Positions 11,351 to 24,351 of a stretch of DNA of 64,000 bases are shown one piece after another. The notes under the pieces are model-generated. The model searched no databases. It saw only the letters and a program-made list of their open reading frames with translations, and was not told the origin of the DNA. The first letter of the stretch is position 1. Each line of letters starts with the position of its first letter. The position numbers and the translations under genes are program-made. The stretch is from Hypericum androsaemum (taxonomy: Eukaryota > Streptophyta > Magnoliopsida > Malpighiales > Hypericaceae): contig OZ023189.1 of NCBI GenBank assembly GCA_963995505.1, forward strand, positions 1,563,155-1,627,154, written 5' to 3'.

Positions 11351-14300
11351 ATGCATGGCCATAGCCGCCTCAGCAACGGCGCCGGCCGCTCTGTGTCCGT
11401 CACCACAACGCCCTCCCCGCCCTCGTCCCCGCGCCTCCGCCGGAAGTCCGCCGGGGGGAGCTCCGGGGGCGGAGGCGGGTTCGGGCGGGTCGGGGCGAAG
11501 CAGGGGGCGGCGGAGAGGCTAATCTACGCGGTTGTGTCGGTGGCCCTGAGGAGGAGGGGCGTCCTCCTGTTCGCGCCCTTGCTCTACATCTCCGGGATGC
11601 TGATGTACATGGGATCCCTGGGATTCGACGTCGACCTGAACGGCGGCCGCGGCGGAGTCGGGGTGGTGCTCCGGAGGCGGCCCCCGCCGGGGTCGGTGTA
11701 CCGGAGCCCCCAGATGTTTGAGAAGCTCTGGCCTCACATGCAGCGGGATAACGGCAACGGCAGCCTGAATGCGGTCAGATTCCCTTGTACCCTTGTGCGG
11801 TTTGGGTTGGTGGTTGGTCGGATTGAATTCGACAAGTTTGTGCTATTTTCTGCAACAGTTAGAAGGTGCTATGGCTATGCTAGGTTATATATGGTCAATT
11901 ATAGAAATGAGATAGTTTATGGAATAGCCATCCAAGTGTAGTTGAGGCGTGGGCGAAATGATTTCTGCATTGATTAGCTTTATGCACTTTGATTAGCTGT
12001 CGAATCTTGGAGGAGAGTAATGAGTATTGGTCGTAAGCCATATGGGTCTGTAATCTTCAATTATTGCTGTCTGGGCATTTCGCGGCTCCTCTTTAGACAT
12101 AGGCCTTTGCTCAGCCCGGAAAGTCCCTCCCTTTTGCACCTCTCCATTCTTTATGTGCGCATGATAACGTGAAGATGGGATATAGTGACCGTGTTAGAAG
12201 AATGTAATACACCTTCTGCATGCATCTTGAGGCTTAACTTGTTGGCCTAGGAATTATTGCAAATATGTCATGAGGCAGCATAGGTAAAGGATGGGCTGTG
12301 GGGTTTTCACGCTTTCATCTGTATGTGTGACACCGTCACCCTTTAGGTGACATATTCTCTAGTTTAACCACGTAGACTTGAAATTTTAGTGTCCTTTACA
12401 TATCGGGATTCTGTTAGGATACTGTTAAACATTCCCCAAGAATCAGCTCAGAATGCAATTTAAAAGAAGGCATGGTAATTGGTATCCAAAGTAGAATGAA
12501 CTGAAACATGCAAAATTTTGGCATCAATTAACAATGAACTGAAACATGCAGTTGCCGACGGCATGGGATCCGAAGTACAATCAAGGTTGGAAGCCTTGCA
12601 GAAGGAACAATTTTTCTGAAGCAGGTCTGAATTGATCTTGTATGGCTCAAGTTCTTTGTTAACATTATATCACAGAGTTGATTGATGCCATAGCTTCTTT
12701 ATGTTTTTCAAATTCCGAATTGATCTGCCATGGATCAAGTTCTTACTCTGGTTTGTGTGGCAATCTTATTAATATAAGGGTCTCCAATTCTTTGCAATTT
12801 TTACAATCTCATTAGACACAACCTCATTGTTCTTTCTACGAAATTCGCCTTTCAATTTCAAGTTTAGTATGTACTTGGCTTTTCTTTCACCTATTTGTTG
12901 CTTCATTGTCTTTCAGAACTCCCAAAGTCCAATGGTTACTTAATTATAGAAGCAAATGGTGGACTGAATCAACAACGCTTGTCGGTATGTGTCTTTTGGT
13001 AAAATCTAATGTTTCTCATCTCCTCTATGTAACACAATCTATAAAGTAAGGAATGACATATATGTTTGCTTGATTTCAAGACTTTGACATTCTCATTTAT
13101 TCTATCTTTCTTATTTGATGGAACAGCCATGAATATACATGTTTCAGTTTAGGGAAAATGTCAAGACATGTTAATCCAAGTTGTTCAATCCTCTTGGCGT
13201 ATCACCAACGCTCATCTTATTTATTCATTTTCAAAATCTAGATAAGCACTCTTTAGTATATGCCCTTTCTTCCACTCCCAAATGTGAGTTATTGACAAGT
13301 TAGTTGTTTCAACTCACCTTCTTGATTTCAAGATATAAATTGTAAACCTAAGTCGTAATAATTATATTACAGCATTTGTGGAAACTGAGCTATAGTTTTC
13401 CAATGATTTCGTTATGTCATCGAACCTGTTCCATTTCTTTTGACTTCTTTCTTTGCTAGTTTGACAAAATGGATTATGTATTCCTCAATGCAGATTTGTG
13501 ATGCAGTTGCTGTAGCAGGACTATTAAATGCTACACTTGTCATTCCAATTTTTCATTTGAATAGTGTTTGGCGAGATTCCAGGTGATTGTTATTATGTGC
13601 ATTTGATGTTGTCAATGTGAGTATATTGAGGAATTCTGTATCGTGATTGTGAGGAAGATACTGATAATGGTAATGAATTGCATGTCGTTATTGTAACGAT
13701 TGTAATTAAGTCTCGAAATGATTTTACTCGGATTTTTTTCTCTGTATTATATGCCTTTTAGATAAGCAAGAAGACAGGATAAATCTTCATTTTTAATTGA
13801 ATGTTATTGATTTTTTTTTCTCTATAAAACAAGATATTTGATCATACTTCCTAATGCAACATGTCCCCTCCCACTTTTTGTGTTTTATTGTTTTGGCGGC
13901 TGCATTCAACCAGAAAATTCTAGCATTTTGACTGCATATGAAAAATTTATTTTAGGCTGTCCGCATTGATTTTCTACTTTTCTTTTATTGCAGCAAATTT
14001 GGGAACATATTTGATGAAGATTATTTCATAGATGCTCTTAAAAATAATGTAAAAGTAGTTCGAGAGCTTCCAGCAGATATACTTGAGCAGTATGATAATA
14101 ACATAAGCAGCATTGTGAATTTGCGAGTAAAAGCTTGGTCCAGCCCAGCTTACTATGTCCAGAAGGTGCTTCCTAAGTTGAGAAAAATGAGGTAAGAATA
14201 TTTCACATTAGTTGTTTCATTTGCTTTTTTTTCGAAGGACGGGGTAAATAGTTTTGTGGTGCCTGTTTGTTTGCTTTTGTAGTTGTTGCACACTACCTTG

Positions 14301-16925
14301 CACTCTAAACAAGATTCTTTGGCGGAGGTTGATGATAATGTGTTATTTGGCATATGATTTCATTTTTCTCTGAGAGGGCAATGCTTTCCAACACGTCCTT
14401 CATTTCTACAGTTGACAATTAAACTCTTTTTGCTAAAAAAGCTGACTATAAACTTATGTTATTACATCTGTGATACCTAGGATATGAACTTGATCATATT
14501 GTTGGTTAGCTCATGTGATACTTTACAGTTAGAGACTGGGTTGCTCTTTCCATGAATTTTTATTATCGATGAAGAGAAGATTTGTTTTTATTTTAATCCT
14601 TTAAGAGGTCAACTTGTTTGAATATGTTTCGCCTGCGATATGAAGTATGGTGATTTTCTGTTGTTCCAACCATGTACTCTTTCCTGACTTCCTTTAAACC
14701 TTTGTTTTTGGAGTTTGGCTACTTGATATGTTGCCAAATTGGGTCTTATTTATCGATGGACTTCATTCTGGCTTGTTTGTAGTGAAAGAAGCAGCAATTA
14801 TGGTAGTCCTAAGTTCCTAGTTTGAATACTCGGAAGTTTAGTCTAATGCTCAAGAAGTGAAACTTCTAACTTTTGTCATGGACTTTCTGCTTACAAAACT
14901 ATTATTGCTCTTACAAATGTGTCTATACTGCAGCATACCTAAAAGTTTGCAGAATATTTCTTCTAGTTGTGTTGAATTTTTCAAATTGGTTTTTTAATTT
15001 TGCTAGTTGCTTCTCAAGATTCCTTTTGAACATAAGGAAATCTTCATTTGTGGGCAAGCAGTGAAAGATTAGCACTTTAAGCATTAAATCCATTTAACCT
15101 TGATCATTTAAGCAATGTGCCTACTGATTTCAGTAGATTTACCACCCTGATTATTAGGTTCTTATGTTTGTTCGGAAGTGTGATGTCTCTTACTTGCACT
15201 GAAAAATAGCTTTGAGAATCAGCTCATACTTATTCAGTTAAATGGTGCAGAGCAGTGCGCATTGCTCCGTTTTCCAACAGATTGGCTCATGCAGTTCCTC
15301 AAGATGTCCAGGGTATAAGATGCTTGAGCAACTTTGAAGCATTGAGGTTTTCAGAACCTATTAGAACTCTTGCAGAGAAGATGGTTGAGCGCATGGTCAG
15401 GAATAGCACACAGAGTGGAGGGAAGTACATATCAGTGCATCTTCGATTTGAAGTGGTATTATTCTCATGTCTACAATTAGAAGGTTGTTCTATATTTTGA
15501 ATCTTAATTCTAAGTAGTAAAATTTATTTTTGCTGAAGGATATGGTGGCGTTTTCATGCTGTGAATATGATGGAGGGGAGGAAGAGAAGCGTGAGATGGA
15601 CATTGCTCGAGAAAGGAGCTGGAGAGGAAAATTTAGGAGAAGGGGCAGAGTAATTCGGCCTGGGGTGAATCGCATGGATGGAAAATGCCCTTTGACTCCG
15701 CTGGAGGTATGCTGTCAGCCTCTGTGAATAGTTTCAAAGTGAAAACTTCTCCTTGTTCTTGGATATATCTGTTTTAATCACATTGTAGCTTTACATGCTC
15801 ATAGTTTAGATACTATTACAAGTTCTTGGAAGTCTGCCTGTTCCAACGATGCCCAACACCTGGAGGATATATAGTGAGAAAATAGTAAAATTTACCATGG
15901 CCCTAAATCACGAATAAGAAGCCGTTCTTTATTTAGATTCCTTCACAAATAGATAATTCTTTTCATTTGATTTGTTCCTAAATAACCTATATTCTTGTCT
16001 CAAGGATGTCATTCCGAACGCTAGGAAATTGGACTTATTTATTCTGTGATCTTTTTTCTCTTGTTTAGGTGGGCATGATGCTTAGGGGCATGGGCTTTGA
16101 CAACACTACGTCATTATATGTTGCAGCAGGTGATATTTACAAAGCTGAAAAGTACATGGCTCCCTTAAAACAAATGTTTCCTCGTCTGGAAACTAAGGAT
16201 ACTCTTGCTACAGATGAAGAACTTGCTCCACACAGAGTACGAAATCAATTCACGCTCTTTATTATACCAGTTGATTTTCATTGCTAGTCAAATGCTCAAA
16301 ACAAGCGAGGCAAAGGGAGTGACCATGTTTTTGTACAGGGATTCTCGTCTAGACTGGCAGCTCTGGATTATACAGTTTGTCTCCACAGTGAAGTCTTCGT
16401 CACAACTCAAGGTGGAAATTTCCCCCACTTCTTGATGGGACATAGGCGCTATCTGTATGGAGGACATGCAAAGACGATCAGACCGGATAAGAGGAAGTTG
16501 GCTCTCTTATTTGATAGTCCTACTACCAGGTATGTATATTCCTGCCACCACTGACCTCTGCCTCGCAGAGGAGTGAGGGACAATATTTATTGTTACTATG
16601 TCTCCTAGATGGTTTTACATGATGGTAAAAAGTATTGAGGATAGATTATTTACTTGGGTGTTTAATGCGAAAGTATTGAGGTCTTAAGGTTTAACATTAT
16701 GTGTCAATGTTGAACCGAATAGCGGTGTTTCGTATTCCGGTCCTCATCGCCGATGACATGGTTTCCGTATTTATATGATGTAGGTGGGGAGTGTTCCAGC
16801 GACAGATGAAAGATATGCTTCACCATAGTGATGTCAAGGGATGTGAACAGAAGAAGCCGAGCGCGTCGCTTTACACGTTTCCGATGCCAGATTGCATGTG
16901 TAAACAACCACCACAAGCAAGATAG
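11351..16925 (+). CDS. GDP-fucose protein O-fucosyltransferase family protein
   Basis: A predicted type II Golgi glycosyltransferase of the plant O-fucosyltransferase family (GT106-like), 574 aa. Exons: 11351-11773, 12552-12624, 12917-12984, 13494-13582, 13994-14191, 15251-15455, 15539-15706, 16069-16236, 16339-16529, 16784-16925; together 1725 bp, in frame. The N-terminus is a basic, Ser/Gly/Pro-rich cytosolic tail followed by one membrane segment ([17 protein letters not shown], about residues 75-95). Family hallmarks follow: the WKPC segment, [17 protein letters not shown] near the donor site, the HLRFE motif at the end of exon 6, and the [15 protein letters not shown] region in exon 9. 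The first donor (GCG|GTCAGA) is weak, so the exon 1 end is the least certain point. The acceptor substrate cannot be told from sequence. Confidence 0.92.
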
Positions 16926-17900
16926 TAAAAAAAAAAAAAAATTCTTTGCATTCTTTTGTTGTGGAATTGCAGGTTCTGTGCGTGCAATTGTTTTGTGTAG
17001 AATTCTTTTTAGAATCCAGGGAAGAGCTGTAGGGTTTGATTCTTTGTAATCCACTGCGGTATTGTATTGTATTGTATTGTATTGTATGCCTAAACTATAG
17101 ATGTAAATACCCACACGAGGATGGATATGCCATAGAATATTCTGTTGCAACATGTAAATTATCATCTTATACTAAGATCCTTGTCCGTTCTTCATCTCCC
17201 TTTTCCCTTGGTGATCTTCTTCTAATGACTGCTCAATTGGCTTGCTTTCGGATGAATCCAGAAATTTTGTTTTGTGGGAGTATTACGTTACGGTGTGGAT
17301 AATAGTTGACTTGTCTTGTACATAGTTAAGCTGGGTAAAAAACAAACAATGGTCACTCAATTTAGTGAATTATATAGTTCATGGTCACTTTTTTCTCTTC
17401 ACTTAACTATATAAAGTGATTCTTTCTTGGTCACTCTTATAATTTTCGCCCGATGGGGTGAAAGTTACCCTTTTTAAAATTTTTATTCTACTTTTATTAA
17501 TTAAAAAAAAGAGTTAAGGTACTAAATCAAAATTTGATCTTATATTTTTAGGTATGAGTATGACATCAAGATAGCATTAGTAATCCAACAAGTTATGCAA
17601 GAAAATTGTTGGACCGCTCACCATATATATGATCATGAGCTAAAATTTTATTAAAGGTCAACCTTTGTAACTTTTTCAGAGAACATAACACGGTACAAGG
17701 AAAAGAAAATATAATAAGAAAATAGTTGTTGAAGTAGCTATATTCCTTGCTTCTTATTTTCACTTCATTTCTTCAATAAAAAAAAAGTAAATTAAAAAAA
17801 AAAAACTCAATCACTCTCCTTGGATCACCTTAAATCCCCCACAAGAAAGGAAAGATAGTAAAACCCTAATCCTCGAAATTGGGAAAAATTGAAACGCACG
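16926..17900. other. 3' UTR and intergenic spacer
   Basis: Just after the stop codon lies an A-run, and at 17059-17088 a pentanucleotide array of about six GTATT units, probably in the 3' UTR of the O-fucosyltransferase gene. The rest is AT-rich. No other gene is visible. The 5' leader of the next gene probably begins shortly before 17810. Confidence 0.5.
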
Positions 17901-20900
17901 ATGAGCGCCGCGACCAGCAACGGGAACACCAGCGGCGGTGGCCACCACGGAGATGGCGACCCCAGCCTCTACTTCCTGGCCCGGGGCCTCGCGCCGGAGA
18001 CCGACGAATCGGAGGAGGAGCCCACGGAGCTCAACACTGTCAACACCGCCGGCGGGTTCCTCTCGGTCTCCCTGGACAAGCTGTCGGTGAAGTATACCAA
18101 CGTCAGCCTCCACGGGCACGACGTCGGGGTGGTCCAGGCCAACTGGGCGGCGCCCATGAAGCGGCTCGTTTACTACTTCGAGATGCTCGTGAAGAACGCT
18201 GGCGTGAAGGGGCAGGTCGCCATTGGTTTCACCGGGGAGAGCTTCAAGATGCGCAGGCAGCCCGGGTGCGTGTAAACCCCTATCCTTATAAAGTTGCCTT
18301 CTTTCTTTTCTTGGAAACACTAATTTGCTGTCGGGATTAGGCCGCGGGATTTTGCGTTTAGGGTAATGGTATTGTCGCCAGGATGTAGTTGGGTTCAAGA
18401 ACTTGCAAGAGATATCTTAAAGGTGCCGGTGCCTGTTTGGCTGATGTGATGTGGATGAAAGATTGGGAAAGAATGCTTGATTTTGATCATTGGGTTGGCA
18501 TTCTAGGTTTGAACTGTGTTGATTGGGCCATGACGATTTTCCCATGCGAGGTTCATAATCATCTAATGGGGTGAACTTGTTTAGTGTATGTCAATGTACT
18601 CCTACATGCTTGCTTTCTGGTATATGTTTATGCGCTTTTATGTAGGTGTAGTTAGTAGTCTATGTTATAGCTTTAGTTCCTGTTCTTAAAAATATGACCC
18701 TTCGATTGAAGGAGTTTTCCTGTTATATGCTGGGGATTAGATCTTCTAATAAAGGACATACACCTGTTTGTTACCTCCAGTAAAGTACAGGTTATAGAAT
18801 GTGGTCTCCCAATAGATGTCACAGCTTTCCATAGACTTTTTTCCATGACCAGCTAAGGCCGGAACATTAAACTACAAGAAGTGGCAGTGAACTCAATTCT
18901 AAAGATGAGAACATGGAATTGACCAATAAGTCAGTATATTTCAGAATTAGGAACAAAGAATTGGGCCATATCATGCTTCCTGTTATATGTGCGGGATTTT
19001 TGTTTGTAATGCCTTGTTATAAGCTGGTATGCTTCAACTTCTGCTTACTTTTCACTCATTCGGACAGATGGGAAGTGAACAGTTTCGGATATCACGGGGA
19101 TGATGGATATCTCTATCGTGGACAAGGAAAGGGAGAACAGTTTGGCCCAACATTTTCAACAAATGATACTGTTGGAGCTGGTATCAACTATGCTTCACAG
19201 GAATTCTTTTTCACGTAAGAGTCTCTCCACTTGGGCCAATCATGTAAATAGAATGACGTTAGACAAGCTTTTGAATGGACACTCTACCCTACTTTTCGGA
19301 TTTTTCTGTTCATAATCTTTAATCGGAATTCTGACATTTATTTTCCACATGATGCCAGGAAAAACGGAGCCATCATTGGGTCTGTATGTAAGGATGTGAG
19401 GGGGCATCTATTCCCAACTGTTGCAGTTCACAGTCAGAATGAGGAGTATGCTATTCATCTTTCAAGGATGAAGTTTATTTTATTTTTCTAATTTTAATGC
19501 CCAAGTGCTTAAGGAGGAAAAAAACTCTCAGAAATGTTCGTATGCTTGAGATGTTCTCCCACGTTTATATACCATGTCTACATTCTCCTTGATCTTGTTC
19601 TGCTTTCTGTCGTTCTCATATGTAGATTAAGTTACATTTCCAGGTTTCTTATTCTTTCCCCTGGTTTAAAAATGTCTCTGGAAAAAGATTGGAGTTGTCC
19701 CAGATGCTATGAAATTGACTTACTTTACTGATGAAAGTTGCAATGCTTGGTGTCATGATAGCACTTATTTCGGAGGGCTAAGAATATATCATTGAACATG
19801 GAAACATAGGCCAAGTAGAATCCATTAATCTCTAAAAAGGCTTGCCATATCATTGATTTTTTCTGTAAAACTTTTTGCAAGCTTGCACAGTTGCTATTGT
19901 TGATCTGTAATGCGGGTAGGAAAATGTCAGTTCATCTGGAGATCAAGCAAGGAACTTCCATGTCATTAAATGCCTCTTTTTCATTTTGAGAAATGGTAGG
20001 AGTGAAGTTGTTGGAAGATTTGTTAAATTTCAAATTCTTTTCCAACTTCAAAAAAATTAACTTGCTGGGTCTGATGTGGTGGGGAGTTTCAGTTTTGTTC
20101 ATCACAGATGTGGTAACTTGTACGTTTTTCTTATTGGTTTCCTGAGGTACTGACTCGTTTTCCCCCTTTTAACTTTGCAATCATTTTCTGTTTGTTATTG
20201 GTTTATCTGAATTAGCTATTGATGGATTGGCAGTTTCACTTATTGCCTCAGTGAGTTATCTTGAGTGCAGTTATCTTATCATATTAGTAATTCTGATTTT
20301 CTAATCCATGCTTCATTTGCATGTACGGAAGGGTTGAAGTCAACTTTGGGCAGAGACCGTTTGCTTTTGATCTCAGGGTACTCTCTCTCTATCTCTATCT
20401 CTATCTCCTGTTCTGTGTATGTGTTTGTCTGCTCCCTAGCTCTTCTGCACGAGCTTGTGTTTTTACCGGTAAGTACTGGTGTGTGTAGGGAAAATATTCA
20501 CGAATATGTAGCTTTTTTTTGAAAGGTTAGGAATATGTAGCTTGCATACATTTATCTTCTTTGATTCTTTTTCTCGATTATTGCATAGGAATATGAAACC
20601 CAAGAGAGGATGAAGCAACAGAGAGCAATTGAGAACGAATCTTTACCACCAAATGTCAGCTATAGGCAAGTGCTCATTCTTAAATCTCTGCAATGATTTC
20701 CCTTGTGGTTTATTGTGCTTCAAAAGTTTTAATCAACTGTATTAGAAGCTGATGTGTAACATCAGTTCCTTCTTGTTGTTTGTTCCAGCTCATGTAGAAA
20801 AAAATAGTTGATGTCCGAAATAAAGTTTTGGGGCCAGATTAGGTCATATTTCTCTACTATTGTTTTAGTTTACTTGGCTGCAAGTTTGTTCTTCTTCTTT

Positions 20901-23224
20901 TTTGAGGACCGCACGTTTGTTCTTCTTTGGAGCAAAGGTTAACGGAAGTTTGAAGAATAAGCTGCGTTGAAACTTAAATTTCAATCCGGCTTCAGCATCA
21001 TGGTTTAACTGCTCCTTTTGTTGTTGCTTAGTTCTCAAGTGAGAGTTGTTTTGCCTTTCATGTTCTGAACAGGCTTGTTCGCTCATATCTACTACATTAT
21101 GGCTATGAAGAGACTCTCAATGCATTTGACGTGGCTGGTAAAAGTACGATTCCTCCTATTTTTGTAGCTCAGGAAGATGGGTCTGCCGAGCAGGATATTC
21201 TGTATGCTTTGAGCCACAGGAAAACTCTTAGACAGGTATGAAGTTTCTAATTGTGTTTCTGGAAGAAGTATGAGTTGGTAAAAACCCTGAGCGTTACTGT
21301 TTTATATACAAAACCTTAAAACATTTGATTTTTCCTCTTTAGTTAAGCATCATGTTCTAGATCTCATAAAGCCTGGAATCTACTAACATTTTCTCCCAAT
21401 TAATGAAGCTGATCAGGAATGGTAAGATTGACACCGCCCTCAGTAAGCTTCATGATTGGTATCCCCAGATTATACAGGTGAACATACTTGAATTTGCAGC
21501 TATACCTTTCTCTTCATGTTTCTTCTGTTAAGTGTATCAGATTTAGGGAATATGGCTAAAGAATGCCAGAGATCTGTACTCGAGAACGGTCATTTGGTGA
21601 ACAATTGTCTTCGCGAAGATGAACTTTTATTTTTGTCATTTTTCCATTTGAAATATGTCATACTCAGCCAAAGTTGGCTCTTGGATTGTAGAATCTTGTT
21701 TCACAGATCAAAATATTATTATGATAGGAAAGTAAAAGAACATCGTTCTTGTTATGGTTGTTCTTGTTATTATTGTTATTATTATTATTATTCTGTCTGG
21801 GGGTAAGTTTTAACTTGATGCATGCAACTTCTTCTTTGGAATTTCACAAAGTAAAGGGATAATTTTTTTTATTTCTTCTTGGTTAAATATATGGTGGTAT
21901 GTTTTTTTCTTTGAAATTTGATGCTATTGTAGTCGCTTCTTTAGAAATGAGTGGGGATCTCAAGTTTCTTCAAAAATTCTTGAGGTTACTAAAACAAGTT
22001 TCTTATCTATTTGTTAAGCAATTATAGGAATGCTTCTTCCTTGATCCCTGTGCGGAGTTTGATAAAATCAATTTGAAAAAGAAAAATGGCTTTGTCAGAG
22101 ATATGATCTATTGTTTACTTCCTGCAGGATGAAAAATCAGGGACATGCTTTCTGCTTCAGTGTCAAAAGTTCATAGAATTGGTTCGGGTATGGAAACTGG
22201 CCCCTGAGACATGTTAGGCACACATTCAAAGAGTGCTTTTGCATGTCATATTCAGTTGTTCTGTATGCTCTCTACTTCTCGAAACATATTGCTTACTTGT
22301 TATCTTTCTTCCGAGAGTTTCATTAATATTCTGGAGAAATTTCTTGTTTGCCGTTAGAAGCTACTGTCTTAATGTTTGCTTGTAATCATTGAAGATTGGA
22401 GAACTGGAAGAAGCTGTAAGATATGGAAGGATTGAACTTGCAAAATTCTTCGAGTTGCCTGAGTTCAGTGATTTAGTCCAGGTACTTCTGTTCTGCAGCT
22501 AGTTTGCTACTTTAGTGAGCTATGAATCTATCTTAATCATGTCTACTAAAGGACCAAGTAATCTAGTCCAGCTTTCCTTGATTATAAAGGCCTTAGTGCT
22601 CACTTAGCTCTTTTTGAACCAAAATTCTGAAAGGCAAAGGTAGCAGAAAATTGATTGCCTTAATTCATGGGAATATGCTGATTGGGACAATATGTTTCCT
22701 CTGTCCATAGTAGTTTGCTGGAGGTGGACGTATTCAGATGGTTAAATCCAATTTCTTATAATTGGCACAACAATTATTAGATGGACCAATGCAAAACAAG
22801 AAGATAACATTTGGCCTTTCGGTAACATGTGATATCATTAGTTGAACCTCCAAACGGTGTCATTTATGGCCCTTCATTAGTATGTATGATTGTGCGGGCC
22901 TCTGAGAGATCTATTCATGAACGTTACATGCCTTTCCAGGATTGTGTTGCCTTGCTAGCATATGAACAACCTCAGAAGTCGTCAGTTGGTTATCTTCTTC
23001 AAGAATCACGACGTGAGATTGTGGCTGACACGGTAAATGCCATGATCTTGTCCACAAATCCCAATGTGAAGGATGTATCAGGTTGCTTGAGATCATCCCT
23101 TGAGCGTTTGCTGGGACAGCTTATGGTTTGCTGTTTGGAGAGACGGTCCTTGAATGGGGATCAGGGCGAAGCATTTCACTTGCACAGAGTAGTGAGCTCT
23201 TCTAGCAAGAGGGCCAAGTGCTAA
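17901..23224 (+). CDS. RanBPM-like protein (SPRY-LisH-CTLH-CRA), GID/CTLH complex subunit
   Basis: The 461 aa product matches plant RanBPM homologues, scaffolds of the GID/CTLH E3 ubiquitin ligase in cytosol and nucleus. Exons: 17901-18265, 19068-19214, 19359-19445, 20332-20377, 20589-20665, 21073-21235, 21409-21477, 22128-22187, 22395-22481, 22940-23224; 1386 bp, in frame throughout. A Gly/Ser-rich acidic N-terminus is followed by SPRY (about residues 60-215, with GYHGDDGYLYRG and NYASQEFFFT), LisH (about 241-265, LVRSYLLHYGYEETL), CTLH (about 290-345) and CRA to the end. Intron 5 has a GC donor. An in-frame TTG four codons upstream is ignored because ATG at 17901 starts the usual N-terminus. 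The basic C-terminus ends SSKRAKC. Confidence 0.94.
20666..21072 (+). other. GC-AG intron in the RanBPM-like gene
   Basis: The exon ends TATAG and the intron starts GCAAGT, the classic context of a functional GC donor. The acceptor is CAG before GCTTGTTCG. The junction restores an unbroken LisH start. No GT donor nearby preserves the frame and the conserved residues. Confidence 0.85.
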
Positions 23225-24351
23225 CTTCCCTGACAAAATTTATCCTGTCTAATTCCGTGTTAATACGGCATTCTGGAACTTTGAATCTCGGTCCGAACCT
23301 GATCTTGATTCCCCGCCGGGTTTACTTGATGGACAATCCATATATTAGGAGAACTATCATGTAGAAAATTGTCATCTTAATGAATGTTGGAAAGCATCTT
23401 CTACTTGTATTTTCGGTGCAATGCAACTCACTGTATAGTCCGTCGATAACCAAAGAAAAGTTTGCGTGGACGGAGTACGTCTATTCATCTCCTACCATTT
23501 TGTTTTTGCCTTTTTTACATAAAACAGCGATGCAACCGCCTAAGCTTAACCCGGCAGGATCGAATTTCTATCTAAAGAACATGTTTTACTCATATTTATA
23601 ACAAGTACAATCTCCTAGAAGAAGAGGAACTCAAAATATAGCTCAGTAACATTCGGGCTTTATCATTTGTAGAGCCACATCATCTTATGCAAGTTTTTCT
23701 TACTCGGAAATCAATGTTTTTTTACCGATTAATTTACGTTTAGAACTTTTGAAATATGACAAAGTTCTCCTAATAAATATTTGAAATCATGCATTTTCAA
23801 TAACTTGAACTCGAGACCTACTTAACCTAGAACAATACCATCACTAGTTTTTTGAGAAGGATGGTGCGAAGCCTAATACTAATTAAACGGGTTACAATAC
23901 ATAGATAGACGACAAAGACACGTAATAAAAAACAGATACCGGTCCGAAAACAACAAAGTGGCATGGGCAGAGACGAAGGTCGGCTGAAAAACTACGTGAG
24001 TCAACGCTGCCTAAATGGATAACTGTCGAAACAAAAGCCGGCTAACAAACACAAGGCTACATGACTCAACCTCGTGAAACTGGGCATTTAAAAAACATAC
24101 AAGATGCACGCAAATAAGAGCCAAAATTGAACAAATACAACCGAAACAAGTTTATCCACTTGTATCAACATAGAAAAGAAAAGGTAACACCATCGATCCA
24201 AGTGTTTCATATAATTCAGTGACCTTACACTTAAAAATCAAATGGCAAATCTTCCAAATCACACATAAAAATCCTCAGCTCGTCTTTTTTTGTCTCACTG
24301 TCTCTTTGCTTTTGGTCCGAGAAGTAAAAGACTAGAGTGTAGGAGGGTGAA
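23225..24351. other. Intergenic spacer and upstream region of the PheRS gene
   Basis: The first 200-300 bp are probably the 3' UTR of the RanBPM-like gene. No coding sequence or clear repeat termini are seen in the remainder. The leader of the PheRS gene probably starts near 24280. Confidence 0.45.
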
